Source: Solwaraspora sp. WMMD792
Lineage (GTDB): Bacteria > Actinomycetota > Actinomycetes > Mycobacteriales > Micromonosporaceae
NCBI RefSeq assembly: GCF_029626105.1
Contig: NZ_JARUBH010000009.1
Coordinates: 5,766,001 to 5,830,000, forward strand
Length of the DNA stretch: 64,000 nt
Reading direction: 5' to 3'
Below, in pieces: positions 8,476 through 17,196 of this stretch. The notes beneath the pieces are model-generated. The model ran no database searches and was not told the origin of the DNA. It saw only the letters and a program-made list of their open reading frames with translations. How positions within the stretch are numbered: the first letter of the stretch is position 1; each line of letters starts with the position of its first letter. Position numbers and translations under genes: made by a program.

Positions 8476-10232
8476 CCGGCTTCGTCGACCGGGTCCGGCA
8501 CCTGGTCCGAGGGAACTCACGGGTGGACGCCGACCTGCTGGTCGACCGGCTCGACGCGCTCGGGCGGTTCCTGCGCGCCGCCGACGGTCGGATTCCCGAC
8601 GACCGTCTCGGAGCCGCCCGCACCCTGGTCGAGCGGGCCGGGGCCCGGCTGGCGCTGTCCCGGGAGCACACCGTCGTGGCGCTGGCCGGCGCCACCGGCA
8701 GCGGCAAGTCCAGCATCTTCAACGCGCTGGCCGGGCGGGACCTCTCTCCGGTCGGCGTACGCCGGCCCACCACCGGGTACGCGCACGCGTGCGGGTGGGG
8801 GGCGGTCGACGGGGCGAGCGGACTGTTGGACTGGGTCGGGGTCCTGCCCCGGCACCGGTTCGTCCGGGAGAGCGCCCTGGACGGCACCGACGAGGCCGGG
8901 CTGCACGGGCTGGTCCTGCTCGACCTGCCCGACTTCGACTCGGTCGAGTACGGACACCGGCTGGAGGTCGACCGGCTACTCGGCCTGGTCGACCTGGTGA
9001 TCTGGGTGGTCGACCCGCAGAAGTACGCCGACCGGGTGATCCACCGCAGCTATCTGCGGGAGTTCCATCGCAACCGGGACGTCACCGTGGTGGTGCTCAA
9101 CCACGCCGACCGGCTGGACCGGACCGAGCTGCCCCGGCTGCTCGCCGACCTGCGCCGGCTGCTCGACGCCGACGGGCTCGACGGAGTCCCGCTGCTGGCC
9201 ACCTCTGCGCTGGTGCCGGCCGCGATGACCGAGCTGCGCCGGCTGTTGGAAGGCACGGTGGCCGAGCGGCAGGCGGCGCTACGGCGACTCTCCGGTGACC
9301 TGGACTCGGTCACCGACGGCCTGGCGGAACTGGTCGGCCCGGCCGGCGAACACGCCGAGGAGGAGATCAACCGCGGCACGGTGCGCCGGCTCAGCCTGGC
9401 GCTGGCGGCGGCGGCCGGGGTGCCGAGCGTGGTCGACGCCGTCGACTCGGCGTACCGGCACCGGGCCGGGGCCGCGACCGGCTGGCCGCTCACCCGGGCC
9501 TGGCGCAGGCTGCGGCCGGATCCGCTGCTACGGCTGCACCTGCTCGGCTCCCGCCGGGTCGGCGGGATCGACCCGGCCGACCAGCCAGCGCCGGTGACCG
9601 CGCCCGATCGACCGGGGCCGCCGTCGCTGGCCGGTGCTGGTGGACCGGTGCCGGTCACCTCGTTGCCGGCACCGAGTGCCGCGCAGCGCGCCGCGGTCGA
9701 TCTGGCCGTACGCGGCCTCGCCGAGCAGGCCGGCAGTCGGCTGCCGACCCCCTGGTCGGCGGCGGTCGCCGCCGCCGCCCGGTCGCAACGGGCCGAGCTG
9801 CCGGACGCTCTCGACCGGGCGATCGGCGGCGCCGATCTGGGCCTGGACCGGCAGCCGATGTGGTGGCGGCTGGTCGGCGCGGTGCAGTGGGCGGTCACCG
9901 CTACGGCCGCCGTCGGGCTCGGCTGGCTGCTGGTCGGCTTCGTCATCCGTACGCTGGGTCTGCCGGCCCTCGACTATCCGACGGTCGGTGTCCTGCCGGT
10001 GCCGACCGCGATGCTGCTCGGCGGCCTGCTCGGCGGGATTCTGCTCAGTCTGCTGATCCGGCCGGTGACCGGGTGGGCGGCCCGGCGGGTCCGCAGACGG
10101 GCCGAGGACCGGCTGTACGACGTGGTGGCCGAGACCGCCCGCCGGCTGGTCGTCGCCCCGGTCCGGGCGGTCCTGCAGGCGCACGCCGACGCCCGTGACG
10201 CGTTGGACCGTGCCCGGTCGTCCCACCGCTGA
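8472..10232 (+). CDS. Dynamin-like GTPase, second of the pair
   Basis: 586 residues from the GTG at 8472, which overlaps the upstream stop. Complete GTPase motifs: G1 GATGSGKSS (73-81), switch-I TT (100-101), G3 DLPD (151-154) and G4 NHAD (210-213). Two membrane helices lie near the C-terminus (about 455-485 and 495-520), separated by a short Pro-containing loop, with a basic amphipathic end. An intact G4 here and a degenerate one in the partner suggest a heteromeric pair, as in tandem bacterial dynamin-like proteins. Tight coupling implies equimolar synthesis. The cellular role is unknown. Confidence 0.8.
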   Translation: MTGFVDRVRHLVRGNSRVDADLLVDRLDALGRFLRAADGRIPDDRLGAARTLVERAGARLALSREHTVVALAGATGSGKSSIFNALAGRDLSPVGVRRPTTGYAHACGWGAVDGASGLLDWVGVLPRHRFVRESALDGTDEAGLHGLVLLDLPDFDSVEYGHRLEVDRLLGLVDLVIWVVDPQKYADRVIHRSYLREFHRNRDVTVVVLNHADRLDRTELPRLLADLRRLLDADGLDGVPLLATSALVPAAMTELRRLLEGTVAERQAALRRLSGDLDSVTDGLAELVGPAGEHAEEEINRGTVRRLSLALAAAAGVPSVVDAVDSAYRHRAGAATGWPLTRAWRRLRPDPLLRLHLLGSRRVGGIDPADQPAPVTAPDRPGPPSLAGAGGPVPVTSLPAPSAAQRAAVDLAVRGLAEQAGSRLPTPWSAAVAAAARSQRAELPDALDRAIGGADLGLDRQPMWWRLVGAVQWAVTATAAVGLGWLLVGFVIRTLGLPALDYPTVGVLPVPTAMLLGGLLGGILLSLLIRPVTGWAARRVRRRAEDRLYDVVAETARRLVVAPVRAVLQAHADARDALDRARSSHR

Positions 10233-10366
10233 GGACCCCGTCCGGTCTCCCGGTGGGAGCGCGGCCCACCGCCTGGCTGGACGGGGCCGGAGTCCACCCG
10301 CCCGGCGTGCCCGACATGTAACGCACAGGTGATGCCAGCCGCCGCAGCACGGCGTAGGGTCGATTC

Positions 10367-11596
10367 ATGGCCACGCCTGAAACCCCCTACGAAGCGGTGC
10401 TCGCCGCCGCCCGTGACGTGACCAAGTTGGAGTGTGCCCTCGACGCGGAGATGCTCGGCGCCGCCCTGCTCGGCAGCGTGTACGCGGTGGCGGAGACGGA
10501 CCGGGCCGACGCGGTCCGGGAGTTCGTCGGCGGCTTTCTCGCCGCCACCACCCGCCGGCGCGCCGCCGCCGCGACCACCATCCGTACCGTCTTCGCCCGG
10601 CTGGTGCCGGAGGCGGCAGGCGCCGCCGCGGTGAAGGTCGGCAAGACCGCGCCGCCCTGGTCGGACCGGTTGGGCCGGGTCCGGCTGACCGGCAGCTACG
10701 CCTACGGCGACGTGTACGGCGACCAGACCTCGTACCTGGCCACCTTCGCCTACGACGACGAGCTCGGCGGCCCCGAGCACGCGATGGTGGCGCTGGTCGA
10801 CCACAACATCGGCATCACCAAGGACGTCTTCGTCGGTGGTCCGGCCGAGCGGGTCCTCGGTCAGGTCCGGCAGATGTGTGCCAACGACGAGCTGACCTGG
10901 TTCCGCGAAGAGGATCCCCGGGTGCTGCGCGGTGAGGTGAGCCGGCACCTGGCGATCACCGACGGCCTGGGCGAGTTGCCCGGCGAGGGGTCGCTCGCCA
11001 CCGACCGGGCGTTGGTCGGCGCGCGGCTCGCCGTACTGCCCGCGCCGCTGCGGACCGTGGCGCCGGCACCGGACGACCCGCTGCCCGCCGACCGGCGGAC
11101 CGTTCTGGTGCGGGAGTTCCTCGCGTCCGCCGAGGCCAAGCGGTTCGGGCTGGACGCGGCCGGCGACGCCGACCTTGCCTCGCTGCACTTCTGCCTGAGC
11201 CTGGTGCTCGACCACTCGGCGAGCCTGCTCGACCCCGACCCGATGCGCTGGAGCCCGGCGGTGGCCGGCATGTTCCTGCTCGACTGGGTGCACCGCCGGG
11301 CGGTGCTGGACATCGACGACGCGGCGATGCTGCCCGGCGTGGTCCGCGGCTGGTCCGCGTACGCCGGCCGGCAGCGCGGTCTACCGGCGGCGGCGTTCAG
11401 CCAGACGGACGCCGCGATCGCCGAGATGGTGCCGGAGTTCGTCCGCCTCTACACCACCGGGGAGCGCCGCAGCCCGGCCACGGCCGCGGTCGCCCAGCTC
11501 CTTGCCGAGGGTGTCGACCTCAACGATCCGCAGGCGCTCGACGCCTGGATCGAGGCCAACCGGCAACGGCTCGCCGACGAGCAGGGCGGATCCTGA
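10367..11596 (+). CDS. Conserved actinobacterial protein of unknown function
   Basis: 409 residues. A -10 box TAGGGT (10355-10360) ends 6 nt before the ATG, so the mRNA is probably leaderless. There is no signal peptide or membrane helix. The protein is Ala/Leu-rich and mostly helical, with a central segment (LTGSYAYGDVYGDQTSYLATF) and a VALVDHNIG motif. I do not recognise a catalytic motif; the family appears restricted to actinobacteria. It stands alone between the GTPase pair and the convergent secreted repeat protein. Confidence 0.8.
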   Translation: MATPETPYEAVLAAARDVTKLECALDAEMLGAALLGSVYAVAETDRADAVREFVGGFLAATTRRRAAAATTIRTVFARLVPEAAGAAAVKVGKTAPPWSDRLGRVRLTGSYAYGDVYGDQTSYLATFAYDDELGGPEHAMVALVDHNIGITKDVFVGGPAERVLGQVRQMCANDELTWFREEDPRVLRGEVSRHLAITDGLGELPGEGSLATDRALVGARLAVLPAPLRTVAPAPDDPLPADRRTVLVREFLASAEAKRFGLDAAGDADLASLHFCLSLVLDHSASLLDPDPMRWSPAVAGMFLLDWVHRRAVLDIDDAAMLPGVVRGWSAYAGRQRGLPAAAFSQTDAAIAEMVPEFVRLYTTGERRSPATAAVAQLLAEGVDLNDPQALDAWIEANRQRLADEQGGS

Positions 11597-11609
11597 CGGG
11601 TCTACCCGG

Positions 11610-12404
11610 TCATGCCGCGTCCGATGGGTGCGGACTGCAGGACGGATCCGGATCCACGTCGGGGTCCGGGGTCGGGGTCGGCGTCGGATCGGGGTCCGGC
11701 GACGGGTCGATGTCCGGCGACGGGTCGATGTCCGGATCCACGTCTGGATTCGGCGACGGCGTCGGGGACGGATCGGGATCCGGGGACGGGTCGATGTCCG
11801 GATCGATGTCCGGATCGATGTCCGGGTCCACGTCTGGATTCGGCGACGGCGTCGGGGACGGATCGGGATCCGGGTCGATGTCGGGGTCGACGTCGGTGAC
11901 GGGCGGCGGGTCGTCAGGGTCCGGCGAGTCGTCCGGAGTGTCGGATGGTGGCTGTTCGGACCCAGGATCGCTGGGGGTCGTCGGTGCCGGACCATCGGAG
12001 TCCGCTGGTGCGCCCGGTGCCGGCCGGTCACGATCCGACGACCCGCTCCCGCTGTCGCGCTTCGTGCCGGTGGAGGGTCCGTCCCGGCCGCCGGCACGAC
12101 GGTCCGTCGACGCTTCCTGCTCCGTACCGTCCCCGCCGGTCGGCTCGACCGGTCCGGACGGGGTCGGGTGCGGCAGCGGCTGCACGATGATCGGTCCGCC
12201 GCCCGGCTGACCGATCAGCGGCAGCACGGTGGCCGGGCCACCTCCGGCCACCGTCGCCGAACCCGCGCCGAGCGTCGCAAGCAGCGGCAACGAGGCGGTC
12301 AGCACCAGCAACGCCACGATCAACGCGAACCGCCGGGCAGGTCCGTCCACCCCGGTGGGCCGGGCCACGCGATCCTGCGGCAGCAGCACGGCTCGTCTCC
12401 TCAT
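11610..12404 (-). CDS. Secreted or anchored Asp-Pro repeat protein
   Basis: 264 residues from the ATG at 12404, with GGAGG 8 nt upstream. Basic start (MRRRAVLL), then one hydrophobic helix at about residues 24-48 acting as signal or anchor. The outer part is low complexity, turning into an acidic C-terminal array of DPDxDPDxDPSPTPSPNPDV-type units of about 10-25 residues. Two Asp residues every few positions suggest divalent-cation binding or an extended wall-spanning stalk; this is inference. There is no enzymatic domain. A 10-bp direct repeat lies upstream. Confidence 0.75.
   Translation of the reverse strand: MRRRAVLLPQDRVARPTGVDGPARRFALIVALLVLTASLPLLATLGAGSATVAGGGPATVLPLIGQPGGGPIIVQPLPHPTPSGPVEPTGGDGTEQEASTDRRAGGRDGPSTGTKRDSGSGSSDRDRPAPGAPADSDGPAPTTPSDPGSEQPPSDTPDDSPDPDDPPPVTDVDPDIDPDPDPSPTPSPNPDVDPDIDPDIDPDIDPSPDPDPSPTPSPNPDVDPDIDPSPDIDPSPDPDPTPTPTPDPDVDPDPSCSPHPSDAA
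11645..11893. repeat. Tandem array coding for Asp-Pro repeats
   Basis: Imperfect repeats built from GGATCGATGTCCG-like and GGCGACGGCGTCGGGGACGG-like blocks; a block beginning CGTCTGGATTCGGCGACGG occurs at about 11741 and again at about 11831. Such arrays expand and contract by slippage, so length is likely to vary between strains. Confidence 0.75.
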
Positions 12405-12853
12405 CGGTATGGCCTCCGGTCGATCCACGGTCCCACAGATCACCGGCTCTGGATACATCGTGAAGCAGTGACAGAAAGTTTTCCAGTTCAATACATCGTG
12501 TTATCAGAACCGGACGGATGAGTCACACTCGGCCGAACGCAGCGCGAGGCTACAAGTTCCGCGCAACGCGGACATCGCACCTGCACGACCGGACCGACCT
12601 ATGACACCCCTCACCTCCAATGCGAATATGGACCGGACGGCACCGCAGCCGCTGCCTCCGCCTCTACCGCGGCGGGCACGACTCGATGACGTCCCTCCCG
12701 GACCGGGTCCAGCCAGAACCCGGCCCGTGCCGCGCGGCAACCCTGACCCGGGCCAGGCGCGGCGAGAGGACCTGCACCGGCAGCAGCCGGCAGCGGGACG
12801 AGCTGCGCGGTCGGGACACCCCCGCTGCCACGCACGAACGATGGGAGAGACGG
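12405..12853. other. 449-bp intergenic region, secreted protein to pdhA
   Basis: It holds the divergent control regions of the Asp-Pro protein and the dehydrogenase operon. The 10-mer ATACATCGTG occurs at 12453-12462 and again at 12491-12500, 38 bp apart, in a locally AT-richer stretch. Open frames crossing the region lack ribosome sites and look non-coding. Confidence 0.5.
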
Positions 12854-14032
12854 ATGGCGAAAGGCGAGCGCGGGACAGCGACCCGTGCCAGACCGGCCGC
12901 GGCTCGACGGCGCGTCAACAGGAACGCCGCCGATCCGGAGTTGGTGCAACTACTGACTCCGGACGGCGAACGGATCGACCGGGTGACCGGCCCCGACGGC
13001 ACGCAGTACACGGTCGACTTCACCGACGCCGAGTACCGTGCCCTCTACCGGGACCTCGTCGTGGTGCGGAAACTCGATGCCGAGGCGACCGCCCTGCAGC
13101 GCCAAGGTGAGCTGGGCATCTGGGCGAGCCTGCTCGGTCAGGAGGCCGCGCAGGTCGGTTCCGGACGGGCGCTGCGCGCTCAGGACATGGCGTTTCCCAC
13201 CTACCGCGAACACGGTGTGCTCTACTGCCGCGGCATCGACCCGATCATGCCGCTGGGGTTGTTCCGCGGGGTCGACCAGGGTGGCTGGGATCCGAACGAG
13301 TTCAAGTTCAACATGTACACGATCGTGATCGGCGCCCAGACGCTGCACGCCACCGGCTACGCCATGGGCATCACCATGGACGGCAAGGTCGGCGGCGACG
13401 ACGGCGAGGCGGTCATCGCGTACTTCGGTGACGGGGCGTCCGCACAGGGTGACGTCAACGAAGCCTTCGTCTGGTCCAGCGTCTTCAACGCGCCGATCGT
13501 CTTCTTCTGTCAGAACAACCAGTACGCCATCTCCGAACCCCTCGAACGACAGACCAGGATCCCGCTCTACCAGCGGTCGTCCGGCTTCGGCTTCCCGGGC
13601 GTACGGGTGGACGGCAACGACGTGCTGGCCAGCTACGCGGTGACCCGGACCGCGCTGGACAACGCCCGGCACGGGCAGGGCCCGACGCTGATCGAGGCGT
13701 ACACGTACCGGATGGGGGCGCACACCACCTCCGACGACCCGACCCGGTACCGGATCGCCAGCGAGGTGGAGGCGTGGCAGGCCAAGGACCCGATCGCCCG
13801 GGTCCGCGCCTTCCTGGAGAAGCAGCAGATCGCCGATGCCGACTTCTTCGCCGAGGTCGACGCGCAGGCCAAGCAGGACGCGGTGCAGCTGCGGGAGCGG
13901 GTGCTGAGCATGCCCGACCCGCAGCCCGGCGCGCTCTTCGATCACGTGTACGCGCACGGCTCGCCGCTGCTCGACACCGAACGGGCCCAGTTCGAGCGGT
14001 ACCTGGCGTCGTTCGAGGGAGGGTCGCACTGA
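12854..14032 (+). CDS. pdhA: 2-oxoacid dehydrogenase E1 component, alpha subunit
   Basis: 392 residues from the ATG at 12854, with GGGAGAGACGG in front. The thiamine-diphosphate motif GDG...NN spans 192-222. The AHTTSDDPTRYR segment near 290 is the phosphorylation-loop region of E1-alpha. With E1-beta it decarboxylates a 2-oxoacid and acylates the E2 lipoyl group. The alpha/beta/E2 layout fits either a branched-chain 2-oxoacid or a pyruvate-type complex; sequence alone does not settle the substrate. The stop overlaps the next start (TGATG). Confidence 0.9.
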   Translation: MAKGERGTATRARPAAARRRVNRNAADPELVQLLTPDGERIDRVTGPDGTQYTVDFTDAEYRALYRDLVVVRKLDAEATALQRQGELGIWASLLGQEAAQVGSGRALRAQDMAFPTYREHGVLYCRGIDPIMPLGLFRGVDQGGWDPNEFKFNMYTIVIGAQTLHATGYAMGITMDGKVGGDDGEAVIAYFGDGASAQGDVNEAFVWSSVFNAPIVFFCQNNQYAISEPLERQTRIPLYQRSSGFGFPGVRVDGNDVLASYAVTRTALDNARHGQGPTLIEAYTYRMGAHTTSDDPTRYRIASEVEAWQAKDPIARVRAFLEKQQIADADFFAEVDAQAKQDAVQLRERVLSMPDPQPGALFDHVYAHGSPLLDTERAQFERYLASFEGGSH

Positions 14033-15018
14033 TGCCTGAGACACTCACTCTCGGTAAGGCGCTCAACGCCGGGTTGCGCAGGGCGCTGGACAGCGACAAC
14101 AAGGTCGTCCTGATGGGCGAGGACGTCGGCAAGCTCGGCGGCGTCTTCCGGATCACCGACGGACTGCAGAAGGACTTCGGCGAGGACCGGGTGATCGACA
14201 CCCCGCTGGCCGAGTCCGGGATCATCGGCACCGCCGTCGGTCTGGCCATCCGCGGCTTCCGTCCGATCTGCGAGATCCAGTTCGACGGCTTCGTCTACCC
14301 GGCGTACGACCAGATCGTGTCCCAGGTGGCCAAGATGCACTACCGGTCGCAGGGCAAGGTGAAGCTGCCGATCGTGATCCGGATCCCGTTCGGCGGCGGT
14401 ATCGGCGCGGTGGAGCACCACTCCGAGTCGCCGGAAGCGTACTTCTCGCACACCGCCGGGCTGAAGGTCGTTGCCTGCTCCAACCCGCAGGACGCCTACA
14501 CGATGATCCAGCAGGCGGTGCTCTCCGACGACCCGATCATCTTTTTGGAGCCGAAGCGGCGGTACTGGGAGAAGGCACCGGTCGAGCTGGAGACACCGCC
14601 GGGTACGGCGTACCCGCTGCATGCCGCCCGCACCGTGCGGCCCGGCAGCGACGCGACGGTCCTGGCGTACGGACCCATGGTGCGCACCGCACTGGACGCG
14701 GCGACCGCCGCCGCCGAGGAGGGCCGCGAACTCGAGGTGATCGACCTGCGGTCGCTGTCCCCGCTGGACCTGGCCGGTACGTACGAGTCGGTCCGGCGGA
14801 CCGGTCGTTGCGTGGTGGTGCACGAGGCACCGACGAACCTCGGTCTCGGTGCCGAGATCGCCGCCCGGATCACCGAGGAGTGCTTCTACTCCCTGGAAGC
14901 GCCGGTACTGCGGGTGGGCGGCTTCAACACGCCGTACCCGGCTGCCCGTCTGGAGGAGGAGTACCTGCCGGACCTGGACCGGGTACTCGACGCCGTCGAC
15001 CGCGCGTTCGGTTGGTGA
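14032..15018 (+). CDS. pdhB: 2-oxoacid dehydrogenase E1 component, beta subunit
   Basis: 328 residues, ATG overlapping the alpha stop, with GAGGGAGGG as ribosome site. Transketolase-like pyrimidine-binding domain at about 1-185 (GEDVGKLGGVFRIT and DTPLAESGIIGTAVGLA, the latter with the conserved Glu that activates thiamine diphosphate) and transketolase C-terminal domain at about 200-320. It forms the alpha2-beta2 E1 heterotetramer with the preceding gene product in the cytoplasm. Length is normal for the family. Confidence 0.92.
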   Translation: MPETLTLGKALNAGLRRALDSDNKVVLMGEDVGKLGGVFRITDGLQKDFGEDRVIDTPLAESGIIGTAVGLAIRGFRPICEIQFDGFVYPAYDQIVSQVAKMHYRSQGKVKLPIVIRIPFGGGIGAVEHHSESPEAYFSHTAGLKVVACSNPQDAYTMIQQAVLSDDPIIFLEPKRRYWEKAPVELETPPGTAYPLHAARTVRPGSDATVLAYGPMVRTALDAATAAAEEGRELEVIDLRSLSPLDLAGTYESVRRTGRCVVVHEAPTNLGLGAEIAARITEECFYSLEAPVLRVGGFNTPYPAARLEEEYLPDLDRVLDAVDRAFGW

Positions 15019-15024
15019 GCGCCG

Positions 15025-16500
15025 ATGTCTCGGATCAAACAGTTCGACCTGCCCGACCTCGGCGAAGGCCTCACCGAGGGAGAAATCCTCAAGTGGCTCG
15101 TCCAGGTCGGCGACGTCATCGAGCTGAACCAGCCGATCGTCGAGGTGGAGACCGCGAAGGCCGCGGTGGAGATCCCCGCCAAATGGGGCGGGCAGGTGCA
15201 GGCCATCTTCCACCCGGAAGGCGCCACGGTCGAGGTCGGCACGGCGATCATCGCGATCGACACCGAGCCGGCCGCCGGCCCCGCCGCTGAACCGACCGGC
15301 CCGGTGCCGGCACCGTCCCGACCCGAATCGCCACAGCCGGAGATCCCGCCGCCCGGCGGTGCGATCGAGCCGGGCATGATCGGCGGGCCGGCCCCCGGTG
15401 GTCGGACCGCCGTGCTGGTCGGCTACGGCCCGCGTACCACCGCGGCCAAGCGCCGGCCGCGCCGCACCACGGGCGAACTGGCCCAGCCCGCCGAACCGAT
15501 GCCGGTGTCGACCGGCCCGCTGACGGCCCAGCCGGCCCAGACTGAACCGGCCCAGACTGAACCGGCACCAGCCGGACCAGGCCCAGCCGGACCGGTGGCG
15601 AAGGCGCTGGCCAAGCCGCCGGTACGCAAACTCGCCCGGGACCTCGGGGTCGACCTGGCCGGGCTGCACGGCAGCGGTCCGCTCGGCTCGGTCACCCGCG
15701 ACGACGTGCTCCGTGCCAACGAGCAGGCCGGGTCGACGCAGGCCGGGTCGGCACAGAACGGGTCGGCACAGAACGGGTCGGCCGCACTGCCGCCCGGCCC
15801 CGACCGCGAACAGCGGATCCCGGTCAAAGGGGTACGCAGGTTGACTGCGGAGAACATGGTCGCGTCGGCGTTCACCGCGCCGCACGTCACCGAGTTCCTC
15901 ACCGTCGACCTGACCAGATCGGTGAAGGCACTGGACCGAATCCGGAGCCAGCCCGACTGGCAGGGGATCAAGGTCTCGCCGTTGCTGATGGTGGCTCGGG
16001 CGATGCTGCTGGCGGCACGCCGGCACCCGTTGGTGAACTCCACCTGGGCCGGCGACGAGATCGTGGTCAAGGAGTACGTGAATCTCGGCATCGCGGCGGC
16101 GACCGAGCGGGGCCTGATCGTGCCGAACATCAAGGACGCTGGGCGGCTGACCACGCGGGAACTCGCCGAGGCGATGGCCGATCTGGTTCGGACCGCGAAA
16201 GCGGGGCGGACCGCGCCGGCCGACATGGCCGGCGGCACGATGACCGTGACCAACGTCGGGGTGTTCGGAGTGGACAGTGGCACTCCGATCCTCCCGCCGG
16301 GCGAGTCGGCGATTCTCGCGATCGGCACGATCCGCAAGGCACCCTGGGTACACAAGGAGAAGATTCGGATACGCCAGGTAGCGACCCTGGCGCTGTCGTT
16401 CGACCACCGGATCATCGACGGCGAACTTGGCTCCGCCTTCCTGCGCGACGTCGGAGCGTTCCTGACCGACCCGGAGGCGGCACTGCTCGCCTGGACCTGA
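15025..16500 (+). CDS. pdhC: Dihydrolipoamide acyltransferase (E2)
   Basis: 491 residues. One lipoyl domain (1-80; lipoylated Lys45 in VETAKAAVE), a Pro/Ala-rich linker, a peripheral-subunit-binding domain (about 195-235) and the catalytic acyltransferase domain with HRIID (His461, Asp465). A short AGS repeat of the type TQAGSAQNGSAQNGS lies in the second linker. E2 transfers the acyl group from lipoyl-lysine to CoA and forms the core of the complex. No E3 gene is adjacent, so dihydrolipoamide dehydrogenase must be supplied from elsewhere. Confidence 0.92.
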   Translation: MSRIKQFDLPDLGEGLTEGEILKWLVQVGDVIELNQPIVEVETAKAAVEIPAKWGGQVQAIFHPEGATVEVGTAIIAIDTEPAAGPAAEPTGPVPAPSRPESPQPEIPPPGGAIEPGMIGGPAPGGRTAVLVGYGPRTTAAKRRPRRTTGELAQPAEPMPVSTGPLTAQPAQTEPAQTEPAPAGPGPAGPVAKALAKPPVRKLARDLGVDLAGLHGSGPLGSVTRDDVLRANEQAGSTQAGSAQNGSAQNGSAALPPGPDREQRIPVKGVRRLTAENMVASAFTAPHVTEFLTVDLTRSVKALDRIRSQPDWQGIKVSPLLMVARAMLLAARRHPLVNSTWAGDEIVVKEYVNLGIAAATERGLIVPNIKDAGRLTTRELAEAMADLVRTAKAGRTAPADMAGGTMTVTNVGVFGVDSGTPILPPGESAILAIGTIRKAPWVHKEKIRIRQVATLALSFDHRIIDGELGSAFLRDVGAFLTDPEAALLAWT

Positions 16501-16523
16501 CCGCCGAGACCCGACGCGACTAC

Positions 16524-16561
16524 GAACGGCGTCGCCACCGTCACTGGTGGCGACGCCGTTC
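16524..16561 (+). terminator. Terminator after the E1/E2 operon
   Basis: Perfect 16-bp arms (16524-16539 and 16546-16561, GAACGGCGTCGCCACC and its complement) around a 6-nt loop, 24 bp after the E2 stop. A short CCTCGTTGT tail follows rather than a long T-run. Confidence 0.9.
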
Positions 16562-16608
16562 CTCGTTGTCACCCTAATCATCATCGGACCAAGCCCGCTC
16601 AGATCACG

Positions 16609-16644
16609 GATTCTTAGGCAAGTGGCGGCTCTCACCTAAGAATC
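16609..16644. promoter_or_regulatory. 10-bp inverted repeat upstream of the 45-aa gene
   Basis: GATTCTTAGG (16609-16618) and CCTAAGAATC (16635-16644) are perfect inverse complements 16 bp apart, about 80 bp before the small gene at 16724. It could be a regulator-binding dyad or an RNA hairpin. TTGAGT and TTGACC -35-like boxes follow near 16676-16686. Confidence 0.5.
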
Positions 16645-16723
16645 ATTGGCAACTCAGGGGGTCGGTGCGCTTCACTTGAGTTGACCGCCGAAGCGGTCGA
16701 CAAGAGATCCACAGGAGAGCACC

Positions 16724-16861
16724 ATGTCCATGATCGATCGCATCCGCCGCCACCGGGAAGCCAGCCGACGGACCCGGGCCCTGGAGCGCGCGCTGCGCTC
16801 CACCGACTCGGCCGCCGTACGCGACGAGATCCGCGCCATTGCACAGCGCTACCACAGCTGA
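16724..16861 (+). CDS. Small basic peptide, 45 aa, unknown
   Basis: The ATG at 16724 is preceded by AGGAGAGC at normal spacing. The product is highly basic and helical (Arg-rich start MSMIDRIRRHREASRR, then LERALRSTDSAAVRDEI). There is no signal peptide or membrane helix. It has its own upstream dyad and sits alone after a terminator. It could be an RNA- or DNA-binding small protein, but no function can be assigned. Confidence 0.65.
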   Translation: MSMIDRIRRHREASRRTRALERALRSTDSAAVRDEIRAIAQRYHS

Positions 16862-17196
16862 ACGGACCGCCGTCACGGTCCGCTGTCCCGCGACACCTCC
16901 GCCACTTCGACGGCACCAGGATTCCTCCGTTGCGGGATGGCCCGGTACGGTGGGCTCGGTCGCCGTCGGGTCGATCCGGCGCGCTGGAGACCAGAACCGG
17001 TCGGCAGCCGCCGGACGACCAGCCGGCACACCCAGGCTGGTAGTGCAGAGAGCCAGCCGGGCCCGCCTGGCCACGGTGGCAGCAGAGCCGCCGCAGGTCG
17101 GGTGAGCCCGCCCGGCCGGTCCACCGGTGTCCCTGGTCGACCGACCAGCCAGGTCGGCGGCACCGGCGCGGCTGACATGTCATGGAGGAGGCGCAC
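16862..17196. other. 335-bp gap with no convincing gene
   Basis: Between the 45-aa gene and the proline-rich membrane protein. Open frames here lack ribosome sites and have no protein-like composition. It presumably holds the promoter for 17197; I see no clear -10/-35 pair and no hairpin of note. Confidence 0.4.

Noticed and set aside
13942-16635. 897-codon minus-strand frame opposite the dehydrogenase operon
   Set aside because: Antisense shadow of E1-beta and E2; it crosses the operon terminator and lacks a ribosome site.
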